Notes under the pieces: model-generated
What the model was told of the DNA's origin: nothing
What the model saw: only the letters and a program-made list of their open reading frames with translations
Databases searched by the model: none
Program-made: the position numbers and the translations under genes
Shown: piece by piece, positions 6,668-13,768 of the stretch
Layout of the letters: each line of letters begins with the position of its first letter
Numbering within the stretch: the first letter of the stretch is position 1
Source: Saprospiraceae bacterium
Lineage (GTDB): Bacteria > Bacteroidota > Bacteroidia > Chitinophagales > Saprospiraceae
Length of the DNA: 15,950 bases
Direction: 5' to 3'
Assembly (NCBI GenBank): GCA_013361075.1
Contig: JABWAJ010000061.1
Span: 1 to 15,950 of the forward strand

Positions 6668-8053
6668 ATGAAGCAGCGTACGATCAAACAACCGGCAACG
6701 CTTAAAGGAGTAGGGTTGCACACCGGACACCCGGTAACCCTGACCTTTCAGCCCGCACCGGAGGATCACGGCTACAAGTTTCAGCGTACAGATATCGAGG
6801 GCAAGCCGGTTTTCAACGCAGACGTCAACCGGGTCGTTTCTACCCAGCGCGGCACAACTATTAAATTTGAGCAGGTACAAATCAGCACCATCGAGCATGC
6901 GCTTTCTGCTTTGGTGGGATTACAAATTGACAATGTTCTGATTCAACTTGACGGACCTGAAGTGCCTATTCTGGACGGTAGCGCCCTTCCGTTTGTACAG
7001 GCGCTTCGCCAGGCAGGCATTGAAGAGCAGGAAGCTGAACGGGAATACTTTGAAATTACCCAGCCTGTTACGTACCGCGATGAAGCTACCGGAACCGAAT
7101 TGATGGCGCTTCCCTGCGACCATTTTGAGGTCATCACCCTCATTGATTTTAACTCGGAAGTACTTGGGCAACAATACGCTCAACTTTCGAGCCTCGACAA
7201 TTATGAAAAAGAAATTGCCCCCTGTCGCACTTTCGTTTTTCTGCACGAATTGGAAGTGCTTTTTCAGCAAAACCTCATTCGGGGCGGCGATCTGGACAAT
7301 GCTATTGTGATTGTGGACAAAAACGTGGAGCAGGTTTTTCTGGACGAACTGGCCCTGAAGATCAATAAAAAGAGCGTAAAAGTGCGCGAAGGCATTCTCA
7401 ATACCCTCGATCTGCATTTTAAAAATGAACCGGCGCGCCATAAATTGCTTGATGTTATTGGCGATTTGGCCCTGATGGGGCATCCTGTAAAAGGGAAAAT
7501 TGTGGCTACCAAACCGGGCCACAAAGCCAATGTGGAATTCGCAAAATTGCTCAAAAAGCAATTTCAGGAACAGCGCAAACTCAAAGGGAAACCTGTGTAC
7601 GACCCCGACAAAGCTCCCTTGTTTGATTCCGTAAAAATCGCACAATGGCTGCCACACCGCTACCCCTTTTTACTTGTAGATAAGATCATTGAAATGTCGG
7701 AAAACTATATCGTTGGCGTAAAAAACGTGACCTTCAACGAGCAGTTTTTCCAGGGACATTTTCCGAATAACCCGGTAATGCCCGGTGTGTTGCAGGTGGA
7801 AGCTATGGCACAAACGGGGGGCATTCTGGCGCTGTCTACGGTGGAAGATCCCGGAAACTGGGACACCTACTTTTTGAAAATAGAAAATGTTAAGTTCAGG
7901 TATAAAGTCTTACCTGGCGATACGATTTTATTCAAATTAGAAATGGTTGCACCCATGCGGCGGGGCATTTGCCAGATGCTGGGAACAGCCTATGTGGGCA
8001 ACAGAATTGTATCGGAAGCAGAATTAACGGCACAAATGGTCAGACGATCTTAA
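6668..8053 (+). CDS. lpxC-fabZ: Bifunctional UDP-3-O-acyl-N-acetylglucosamine deacetylase / 3-hydroxyacyl-ACP dehydratase
   Basis: A 461-residue fusion characteristic of Bacteroidota. Residues 1-~305 are LpxC, the zinc deacetylase and committed step of lipid A synthesis. Zinc ligands are H77 (in TIEHALSAL), H258 and D262 (in HKLLDVIGD); E76 and H285 (in PGHKAN) match the E. coli catalytic residues. Residues ~322-461 are FabZ, which dehydrates 3-hydroxyacyl-ACP for fatty-acid synthesis, with HRYPFLLVD at 330-338, catalytic H364 in GHFPNNPVMPG and E378 in LQVEAMAQ. All key residues of both halves are present. The fusion joins the two enzymes that compete for, or follow from, the hydroxyacyl-ACP pool. 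The ATG at 6668 is preferred over an in-frame TTG at 6629, which lies inside the promoter box. lpxA follows after 3 bp. Confidence 0.97.
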   Translation: MKQRTIKQPATLKGVGLHTGHPVTLTFQPAPEDHGYKFQRTDIEGKPVFNADVNRVVSTQRGTTIKFEQVQISTIEHALSALVGLQIDNVLIQLDGPEVPILDGSALPFVQALRQAGIEEQEAEREYFEITQPVTYRDEATGTELMALPCDHFEVITLIDFNSEVLGQQYAQLSSLDNYEKEIAPCRTFVFLHELEVLFQQNLIRGGDLDNAIVIVDKNVEQVFLDELALKINKKSVKVREGILNTLDLHFKNEPARHKLLDVIGDLALMGHPVKGKIVATKPGHKANVEFAKLLKKQFQEQRKLKGKPVYDPDKAPLFDSVKIAQWLPHRYPFLLVDKIIEMSENYIVGVKNVTFNEQFFQGHFPNNPVMPGVLQVEAMAQTGGILALSTVEDPGNWDTYFLKIENVKFRYKVLPGDTILFKLEMVAPMRRGICQMLGTAYVGNRIVSEAELTAQMVRRS

Positions 8054-8056
8054 ATC

Positions 8057-9016
8057 ATGGATTTCAGAAAACATGCTGTAATACACGCAGGGGCGCAGCT
8101 CGGTGAAAACGTCGAGATCGGTCCCTTCTGCTACATTGATAAAGATGTAGTCATTGGCGACGGAACCTGGATTGGCTCCAATGTGACCATCTTTGCAGGC
8201 GCCCGAATTGGGAAAAGATGCAAAATCATGCCCAATTCCATCATTGCGGGAGTTCCGCATAACATGAAGTACAAAGTAGAAAGCAATACCGCCGAAATTG
8301 ACGACGACACATGGATAGGGTCGAATGTGACTGTTTTTGAAGGTGCCCGGATTGGGAAATCCTGTGAAATTTTCCCCGGTGCGGTCATTGCAGGGATCCC
8401 GCAGGATCTCAAATTTGCAGGAGAAAAAACGACTGCTGAAATTGGCGACCGCACAACGATTCGGGAATACGTTACAGTGAACAGGGGCACAAAAGAGGCG
8501 TGGAAAACGGTGGTAGGCAGCGATTGCCTGCTGATGGCTTATGCACACGTCGCCCATGATTGCCACATTGGCGATCATGTCATCCTGGCCAATAACGTAA
8601 CTTTAGCCGGCCATGTCGTCATTGAAGACTGGGCTATCCTGGAAGGGTTGGTTGCCGTGCAACAGTTCATGTGCATCGGACAGCATAGTTTTGTGGCCGG
8701 AGGCTCCCTGGTGCGCAAAAATGTGCCCCCCTATGTGAAGGCTGCCCGCGAACCCTTATCTTATGTCGGGGTAAACTCAGTGGGATTGACCCGCAGAAAG
8801 TTCAGCGAAAGCCAAATCCACCTCATTCACGAGATTTATCGCCGGTTGTATGTGTCCAGTTACAATACCGATCAGGCGCTTGAAATCATTGAGAATGAAT
8901 TCAGCCCTTCTGAAGAACGAGACAACATCCTGAACTTTGTCAAGCGGTTTAGCAATGACAAAGGCATTATGAGGGGTTTTCGGGGACTCAATGGCTCCAG
9001 CGTCAATGAAGATTGA
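8057..9016 (+). CDS. lpxA: UDP-N-acetylglucosamine 3-O-acyltransferase with an internal duplication
   Basis: LpxA starts lipid A synthesis by acylating the 3-OH of UDP-GlcNAc from 3-hydroxyacyl-ACP. It is a cytoplasmic homotrimer of left-handed beta-helices. Conserved parts are IGPFCYI (21-27), QDLKFAGE (116-123), RGTKEAWKTVVGSDCLLM (143-160), catalytic H167 in AHVAHDC (equivalent to E. coli H125), the GQHSFVAGGSLVRK region, VPPYVKAAREPLSYVGVN, and a helical C-terminus ending in an RGF-type motif. At 319 residues it is about 55 longer than usual. The excess comes mainly from an exact 48-residue tandem duplication (33-80 and 81-128, 29/48 identical) covering helix coils and the QDLK-type loop. 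The second copy is closer to canonical LpxA. The catalytic segment lies after it and is intact. The frame is continuous. It is 3 bp from lpxC-fabZ and overlaps the following ATPase gene. Confidence 0.96.
   Translation: MDFRKHAVIHAGAQLGENVEIGPFCYIDKDVVIGDGTWIGSNVTIFAGARIGKRCKIMPNSIIAGVPHNMKYKVESNTAEIDDDTWIGSNVTVFEGARIGKSCEIFPGAVIAGIPQDLKFAGEKTTAEIGDRTTIREYVTVNRGTKEAWKTVVGSDCLLMAYAHVAHDCHIGDHVILANNVTLAGHVVIEDWAILEGLVAVQQFMCIGQHSFVAGGSLVRKNVPPYVKAAREPLSYVGVNSVGLTRRKFSESQIHLIHEIYRRLYVSSYNTDQALEIIENEFSPSEERDNILNFVKRFSNDKGIMRGFRGLNGSSVNED
8153..8440 (+). repeat. Two 144-bp tandem units inside lpxA (48-residue protein duplication)
   Basis: Copy 1 is 8153-8296 (residues 33-80) and copy 2 is 8297-8440 (residues 81-128). 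The period is exactly 48 residues: W38/W86, C55/C103, P67/P115 and I81/I129 line up without gaps. Shared blocks include TWIGSNVT, GARIGK and NTAE/TTAE. Protein identity is 29 of 48. The DNA copies have diverged, so the event is not recent. Confidence 0.9.
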
Positions 9017-9650
9017 ACTGACCAGCGTCGGTAAGCGCTACCGCAGAGAATGGGTGCTTCGCAATGTCGATATGACACTTGCAGCGCCGGGCCGATATGC
9101 TGTTACAGGCCCAAACGGTTCAGGAAAGTCAACCCTCCTGCGCATTCTTTCAGGACATTTGACACCAACGAAAGGGAATACTTTGTTTTCTCTGGGGTCA
9201 ACAAATCTGACCCCCAATGAAGCCTGGCAATACCTTTCCTATGCGGCGCCTTACATCGAACTGATTGAAGAGTTTACCTTACTGGAAGCATTGCAGTTTC
9301 ATTACCGGTTCAGGAAATTTGCCGCCGGATTGCAACCCCAAAACCTGATTGGCATACTGGGGTTTCCGGAAAACACCGCCAACAAACCGATTCGTTTTTT
9401 TTCATCGGGGATGAAACAACGCCTCAAACTGGCCTTAGCTATTTGTTCCGAAACACCACTTTTGTTGCTGGATGAACCCACCAGTAATCTCGACAGGCAG
9501 GGCACGGCCTGGTACCTCAACCTTATCGGACAATTTGCGGGCGACCGGCTCGTTGTAGTGGCATCTAATGTGGAGGAAGACTACGCTTTTTGTACGGAAT
9601 ATGTTGATATTCTTCAGTATAAAAGCAAAACCAAAAACATTGCAACATGA
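9006..9650 (+). CDS. ABC transporter ATP-binding protein (orphan ATPase)
   Basis: A single nucleotide-binding domain of 214 residues. Walker A is GPNGSGKST at 35-43, the signature is SSGMKQR near 133-139 (in place of LSGGQ), and Walker B is LLLLDEPTSNLD with D156 and E157. The Q-loop position reads SYAAP without the usual Gln, and the switch position is Asn (VVVASN, N188) where His is usual, so hydrolysis may be atypical. No permease is encoded nearby; the partner must be elsewhere, or the protein acts in a non-transport role. The start at 9006 (MKIELTSVGKRY) overlaps lpxA by 11 nt; an ATG at 8991 would add five residues. The downstream lipoprotein overlaps it by 4 nt (ATGA), so it is translationally coupled within the lpx operon. 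The substrate is unknown; lipid or LPS-related transport is an inference from context. Confidence 0.9.
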   Translation: MKIELTSVGKRYRREWVLRNVDMTLAAPGRYAVTGPNGSGKSTLLRILSGHLTPTKGNTLFSLGSTNLTPNEAWQYLSYAAPYIELIEEFTLLEALQFHYRFRKFAAGLQPQNLIGILGFPENTANKPIRFFSSGMKQRLKLALAICSETPLLLLDEPTSNLDRQGTAWYLNLIGQFAGDRLVVVASNVEEDYAFCTEYVDILQYKSKTKNIAT

Positions 9651-10468
9651 GAAAATCAGGCATAATCCCTGCGATTTTGATAATGACCTGCTTCCTGATG
9701 GCCGTTGCCTGCAACCAAAACAATCAGGAGCAGGTTGCCGACCCCATGACGGCTCCGTCATTACCCCTGGTTTTTGAAGACCAGTATTTCAAAAAACAAT
9801 CTCCAAATTGTAAATCCGATACAGTAAGCTGTGCCACCGTTCAGGCCAGGTATTTGCTGGCTGCAGGAGGCCCTGACTCGGTGCGCCAGAAAATCAACGA
9901 CACTCTGATGCACTACCTGAAAGCAGCCCTGGCTGTTTATGCTGTGGAAGACGAAGAGTTTCGCATTCCGCTTGACAAAGTTGCCGAACGGTTTATTGCG
10001 GATTATGACGGGCTGCGCAAAGACAATCCGGCATATGATATGCCCTGGGAGGTTGAAACAGCGGGCAAAATTTTATACCAGTCTCCCAAATTGGTATCCA
10101 TCCAATACGATACCTATTCCAATACGGGAGGTGCCCATCCCAATGCTTTCGTCTGTTTGCTGGTTTTGGATAAAATAACCGGGAATAAGCTCAAATTGAG
10201 TGATTTTATCACCGACCTGTCCAGGCTGGAAAAAATCGCCGAAAAGCATTTTCGCAATGTTCATGGATTGAATCAGAAGCAAAGCTTGGACGATGCAGGG
10301 TTCTTCTGGGGCGAAGCATTTTCGTTACCGGATAATTTTGCTTTCCTCGACGGCGGATTGTACCTGTATTACAACAACTATGATGTGGCGCCCTATGCGG
10401 CTGGCCCAACCGAGTTTACCATTCCCTTATCGGAATTGGAAGGACTTTTAAGCAGCAAATTTTTTTGA
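9647..10468 (+). CDS. DUF4163/DUF3298 (RsiV/PdaC-like) lipoprotein
   Basis: A 273-residue predicted lipoprotein. A hydrophobic N-terminus (IIPAILIMTCFLMAVAC) ends in a lipobox with C22, followed by a polar linker. Residues ~55-155 fit a DUF4163-like domain. Residues ~155-268 fit DUF3298, with YSNTGGAHPN at 157-166, a KLKLSDF strand at 181-187 and the C-terminal YDVAPYAAGPTEFTIPLSEL. These domains occur in RsiV (an anti-sigma factor that binds lysozyme) and in the peptidoglycan deacetylase PdaC, where they are periplasmic ligand-binding modules. No deacetylase or anti-sigma segment is present, so this is a stand-alone periplasmic binding protein of unknown ligand. Its ATGA overlap with the ATPase gene implies coupled translation. 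The META lipoprotein follows after 22 bp. Confidence 0.87.
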   Translation: MRKSGIIPAILIMTCFLMAVACNQNNQEQVADPMTAPSLPLVFEDQYFKKQSPNCKSDTVSCATVQARYLLAAGGPDSVRQKINDTLMHYLKAALAVYAVEDEEFRIPLDKVAERFIADYDGLRKDNPAYDMPWEVETAGKILYQSPKLVSIQYDTYSNTGGAHPNAFVCLLVLDKITGNKLKLSDFITDLSRLEKIAEKHFRNVHGLNQKQSLDDAGFFWGEAFSLPDNFAFLDGGLYLYYNNYDVAPYAAGPTEFTIPLSELEGLLSSKFF

Positions 10469-10490
10469 AGTCTAAAATAGATTGTACATC

Positions 10491-11021
10491 ATGACAAGAT
10501 TGCTTGTTCTGGGCGCATTGACGCTGACCGTATTGCTGTGGAATTGTGGCGGTTCGGAAAAAACGAAAGGTCAATCGGAACCCATGCCTGTTGTTCCGGA
10601 TTCCATTAAAAACAAACCGGAGCTTCCCGTTGAAAAAAGAAGCTGGCGCTTGCTTACCTACACTAAAGACGGTGCCGAACAAAGACTTGTAGGGAGCGAC
10701 TCTGTGAGCATTACCCTCGACTTCCAGTATGGCGAAGCATTGGGCTCTTTTGGTTGCAACGATTTTCGCGTTGCCTGCACCCTTGATTCGTTGGGGGCCA
10801 TCCAATTCGGCAATAATCTGTCGTATTCTTCCCGCATTTGCAAGGGGCTGATGATACAGGAAAAGACCCTGAAGGATTTACTTCCAACCATGAAATCCTA
10901 TAGCCTCAGCACAGATCGCCGCCAGCTCGAACTCCAGTCTGATCAGGCAAAAATGCTCTTTATTGCCACTTATGCGGATGAAGAAGAACAGAAAGCACCG
11001 GAAGTAAAAGTTGTGCAATAA
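10491..11021 (+). CDS. META/HslJ-like domain lipoprotein
   Basis: A 176-residue predicted lipoprotein. MTRLLVLGALTLTVLLWNC gives a signal peptide with Cys19; the LWNC lipobox is loose, as is common in Bacteroidota. After a Pro-rich linker, residues ~50-162 resemble the META domain of E. coli HslJ: a leading W52 (SWRLLTYT), the hallmark GCND turn at 88-91 (GSFGCNDF), YSSRICKGL and the helix MIQEKTLKDLLPTM. META proteins are small envelope proteins linked to heat-shock, novobiocin resistance or motility in different bacteria, and their biochemical role is unclear. The ATG at 10491 is preferred over an in-frame TTG at 10482, since it begins directly at the signal peptide. It lies 22 bp after the DUF3298 lipoprotein and 9 bp before the glycosyltransferase. 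Confidence 0.85.
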   Translation: MTRLLVLGALTLTVLLWNCGGSEKTKGQSEPMPVVPDSIKNKPELPVEKRSWRLLTYTKDGAEQRLVGSDSVSITLDFQYGEALGSFGCNDFRVACTLDSLGAIQFGNNLSYSSRICKGLMIQEKTLKDLLPTMKSYSLSTDRRQLELQSDQAKMLFIATYADEEEQKAPEVKVVQ

Positions 11022-11030
11022 ACGAATGAT

Positions 11031-12758
11031 ATGAATCAGGCATCGGGCAGAAGGGAAAACGACGGGAGCGCCAAAATGCTTTTTGGGGGATTCCTGGCGG
11101 TTTGGCTTCTGCTCAACCTGGTTCAGGGGGCGTTCACGGAGCTGGACCCCGACGAGGCCTATTACTGGATGTATTCGCAAGCCCTCGACTGGGGGTATTT
11201 CGACCATCCTCCCATGATTGCGTTGATGATACGGGCAGGGTATGCTTGTTTTCACAATGAATTGGGGGTTAGGGCTGTTGCCATTTTGTTGCAAACCGGA
11301 ACCTTCTTTTTTATCTGGTTACTGGCTGGCCAACCCGCCAACCGACGCGATACCTGGGTGCTCATTGCGTTGCTGGCCGCGTTGCCCCTGTTTCAGACTT
11401 ACGGCTTTATTGCTGCTCCCGATGCGCCGCTGCTATTTTTTGGTGCTGTTTTTCTTTGGTTGTACCGCCGTTTTTTACATCGCACGTCACTGCTGAATGC
11501 GCTCTTGCTGGGTGGCTGTATGGCCGCGTTGCTCTACAGCAAATACCATGGGATTTTGCTCATTGGGTTGGTCACGCTGTCGAATCTGCGAGCCCTCCTG
11601 CGCACCCCTGCCTTTTATGCCGCATCCATTTTTGGTTGCCTGCTTTTTATGCCACATTTGTATTGGCAATACATCCAGGAATTTCCTTCATTCCGTTACC
11701 ACCTGTCGGGCCGGGACGATCCTTACGAGTTGAAGCATACCTTTACGTACCTGCTCAACCAACCGGTAATTTTCAACCCATTGCTTTTTCCGCTGATCCT
11801 GAAAGCAGTCTGGAAAGCAGATTTTAGCAGCAAGGAGCGCCGCTCGTGGCTTTTTTTGATTGTGGGATTCTGGGCATTCTTTTTCTGGGCGACTTTTAAA
11901 GGCCACGCCGAACCGCAATGGACCGGACTTCTGGCCATACCGCTGGTATTGCTGACTTACGAATATGCGATTGACCGGGAAGTTTTTCGACGGTGGGTCT
12001 TCAGATTGGCCATCCTGACGGTTGCAGGATTTGCCGTAGGACGGTTGCTGCTGGCTACCGCCTGGATTCCGCTGCCGACCGAGTTTCAAAACCGAAAATG
12101 GGTCGAAAGCATACAGAAAGAAGCCGGTAGTCTGCCCGTTGTTTTTCAAAATTCTTATCGGAATCCTTCCAAATACGCCTTCTATACCGGCCAGCGCGCC
12201 TACACCTTTACCGATGTATTCTACCGAAAAAGCCAATACGATCTTTGGGATTGGGAAACGGCTCTTCACAACCAGTCTGCGCTTATTGTCGGACACGATG
12301 TTTGGAAATGTACAACCTGCAAAGTCCTGGAAATTCCTTGGAAAAACGACGTAAAAGAAGTAAAGGTATTGCGCGCCGATAGCCTTCAGGTGGCTGGCAA
12401 ATTGGTGATTACCCCCTCGCACCACACCTTGTCGGCAAAACCCGGAACACCCATTCCTGTTTTTTTACAAATAAAAAACCCCTACCCGTTTGAGATCAGG
12501 CAGGGGGTGGGCAACATGCCCCTCACTTTTTCAGCAATGCTATTTGATGGCGTTCAGGAAGCTCCTGTTGCCATACTCGACGATGTTTTTGTGTTGCCAC
12601 GGGGTAAAATCGCAGCCGGAGCAATCATCGAAATCAGCACCGTTATGACCTTTCCGGAAACTTTGTCTGGCCATTTTACACTAATTTTTGGTGCCCAAAC
12701 AGGGCAATTGCCGCCAGGCATCAATAGTGGACCTGTAAAATTAAGCCTTCAAAAGTAA
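11031..12758 (+). CDS. ArnT/PMT-type (GT39/GT83-like) polyprenyl-phosphate-sugar glycosyltransferase
   Basis: A 575-residue integral membrane protein. The first periplasmic loop carries the family motif: ELDPDEAYYW at 37-46, with the acidic pair thought to coordinate the sugar-phosphate donor, and then WGYFDHPPMIA. Roughly ten hydrophobic helices fill residues ~15-346. Residues ~350-575 form a hydrophilic, beta-rich C-terminal region, presumably periplasmic, with a CTTC (CxxC) motif at 427-430. Members use lipid-linked sugars to glycosylate proteins or lipids; ArnT adds L-Ara4N to lipid A. Its position as the last gene of the lpxC-fabZ/lpxA run makes lipid A or another envelope glycolipid a plausible acceptor, but that is inference and protein O-glycosylation is possible. 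It starts 9 bp after the META lipoprotein with no visible promoter of its own. Confidence 0.88.
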   Translation: MNQASGRRENDGSAKMLFGGFLAVWLLLNLVQGAFTELDPDEAYYWMYSQALDWGYFDHPPMIALMIRAGYACFHNELGVRAVAILLQTGTFFFIWLLAGQPANRRDTWVLIALLAALPLFQTYGFIAAPDAPLLFFGAVFLWLYRRFLHRTSLLNALLLGGCMAALLYSKYHGILLIGLVTLSNLRALLRTPAFYAASIFGCLLFMPHLYWQYIQEFPSFRYHLSGRDDPYELKHTFTYLLNQPVIFNPLLFPLILKAVWKADFSSKERRSWLFLIVGFWAFFFWATFKGHAEPQWTGLLAIPLVLLTYEYAIDREVFRRWVFRLAILTVAGFAVGRLLLATAWIPLPTEFQNRKWVESIQKEAGSLPVVFQNSYRNPSKYAFYTGQRAYTFTDVFYRKSQYDLWDWETALHNQSALIVGHDVWKCTTCKVLEIPWKNDVKEVKVLRADSLQVAGKLVITPSHHTLSAKPGTPIPVFLQIKNPYPFEIRQGVGNMPLTFSAMLFDGVQEAPVAILDDVFVLPRGKIAAGAIIEISTVMTFPETLSGHFTLIFGAQTGQLPPGINSGPVKLSLQK

Positions 12759-12770
12759 TGCCCTGTGAGT

Positions 12771-12822
12771 GTTTGTTTCGGCAGATACCCCTGAGTAAGG
12801 GAAAAAATGTTACGGAACAAAC
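12771..12822. terminator. Possible bidirectional terminator between convergent genes
   Basis: GTTTGTTTCG (12771-12780) and CGGAACAAAC (12813-12822) form an inverted repeat with 9 of 10 pairs. Inside is a smaller CCCT...AGGG hairpin followed by an A run. It sits between the convergent glycosyltransferase and universal stress genes, where a shared terminator would be expected. The T-tract is weak. Confidence 0.35.
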
Positions 12823-12834
12823 CTCCTTTCCGGA

Positions 12835-13662
12835 TCAATCCCCGGGATGCAAGATCAACAACGGCAAACGGGCATGCAAGGCTACCAGTTTGGTCTGGCT
12901 TTTGTGAAAAAGCTGTTCCCAGAAACTGCGCTGGCGTGTAGCCATGACGATCATGTCAATACTTTCCGCTTCGGCATACTGGTTGATAGCAGCATCAATG
13001 TCGGCATTTTTTATGTTGGCAAATTCGAAGGCAAATGGCGGTTCTCCGTCTTCAAACAGCTCTTCGAAAATTTCTTCTTTGGACTTCGAAAATGCCTCAT
13101 CTCCCTCTCGTTCAACGTGTACAAAGTGAATGCGTGCCTGGTAAGGCTTGTTGAACATAACCAATTGCTCAATCAGCCGTTCGTCAGAAGCTTCGGCGCT
13201 GCTGGAATAGAGCATCTGCGTCGGCGCTTCAAATTTTGTACCATTGGGCACCAATAAAACAGCACAATGCGCCCGCTGGGCTACGATCGTGGAAACACTA
13301 CCAAACAGTTTTTCCAAAAATCCACCGTCACCGGTAGTACCCATGATGATGAGGTCGAAATTTTTGGACAATTCAATAACCTCGTCGCCCGGAAATCCAA
13401 TCAACTGCTCGGTTTCAATTGCTTCGACATTGGCAGGCTTTTCGGTGATGTTGTTTGCAAATTCTTTCAGCGTTTTCTCTTTCAACTCCATGAATTCCTG
13501 TACAGGAGGAATAAATGTAGGCGTCGAGGCAGCTTCCGGCATAAAAACGTGAACTACCTTCAGACTACAAGGCGTGCCAAGATTTTTGCAAAAATCCAAA
13601 GCGTAAATGTAGGCATCCCGTGCTGTTTCGGAAAAATCGGTTGGAATGAGGATCTTTTTCAT
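12835..13662 (-). CDS. Universal stress protein, two tandem UspA domains
   Basis: A 275-residue cytoplasmic protein with two Usp folds. Domain 1 (1-~140) begins MKKILIPTDFSETA and carries the complete ATP-binding motif G-2x-G-9x-G-S at 108-122 (GTTGDGGFLEKLFGS), followed by a VLLVP strand. Domain 2 (~148-275) keeps the fold pattern (FVHVE, DMIVMATR and LLILHPG), but its equivalent loop RQRSFWEQLFHKSQT lacks the glycines, so it probably does not bind ATP. Usp proteins support survival under starvation, oxygen limitation and other stresses. The gene is convergent with the lpx/glycosyltransferase operon and co-directional with the DUF2541-like gene 106 bp upstream. Upstream are a TATCTTTG promoter and two CRP/FNR-like palindromes, suggesting control by a CRP/FNR-family regulator. 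Confidence 0.94.
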   Translation of the reverse strand: MKKILIPTDFSETARDAYIYALDFCKNLGTPCSLKVVHVFMPEAASTPTFIPPVQEFMELKEKTLKEFANNITEKPANVEAIETEQLIGFPGDEVIELSKNFDLIIMGTTGDGGFLEKLFGSVSTIVAQRAHCAVLLVPNGTKFEAPTQMLYSSSAEASDERLIEQLVMFNKPYQARIHFVHVEREGDEAFSKSKEEIFEELFEDGEPPFAFEFANIKNADIDAAINQYAEAESIDMIVMATRQRSFWEQLFHKSQTKLVALHARLPLLILHPGD

Positions 13663-13687
13663 CGAATGATCTTTTAGCTGTTCCTGA

Positions 13688-13695
13688 CAAAGATA
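13688..13695 (-). promoter_or_regulatory. Promoter -7 element (TATCTTTG) for the universal stress gene
   Basis: Read on the minus strand, 13695 to 13688 is TATCTTTG, an exact TAnnTTTG match. The predicted start near 13684 leaves a leader of about 22 nt. A TTG at 13714-13712 is 16 nt upstream, short of the usual 19-21, so activation may depend on a bound regulator. Confidence 0.65.
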
Positions 13696-13717
13696 CTTTT
13701 TTTACTCATCCCAAGCG

Positions 13718-13733
13718 TGTGACCAGCGTCATA
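13718..13733 (-). promoter_or_regulatory. CRP-like palindrome, centred near -41 of the usp promoter
   Basis: TGTGA-CCAGCG-TCATA matches the CRP consensus TGTGA-N6-TCACA at 9 of 10 positions. Its centre (13725.5) is about 41 bp upstream of the predicted transcription start, the standard class II activator position. The regulator is inferred from the sequence only. Confidence 0.4.
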
Positions 13734-13740
13734 ATCCTGC

Positions 13741-13754
13741 TTGATATTGATCAT
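13741..13754 (-). promoter_or_regulatory. FNR-like palindrome, centred near -63 of the usp promoter
   Basis: TTGAT-ATTG-ATCAT matches the FNR consensus TTGAT-N4-ATCAA at 9 of 10 positions. Its centre is 22 bp (two helical turns) upstream of the CRP-like site and about 63 bp from the predicted start, a class I position. It also lies just downstream of the DUF2541-like gene, so a role there cannot be excluded. Confidence 0.4.
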
Positions 13755-13768
13755 AAGGAATTGCCTGA

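Noticed and set aside
11688..12425. 245-codon minus-strand frame across the glycosyltransferase gene
   Set aside because: It is antisense to a clear membrane glycosyltransferase and has no family features or promoter.
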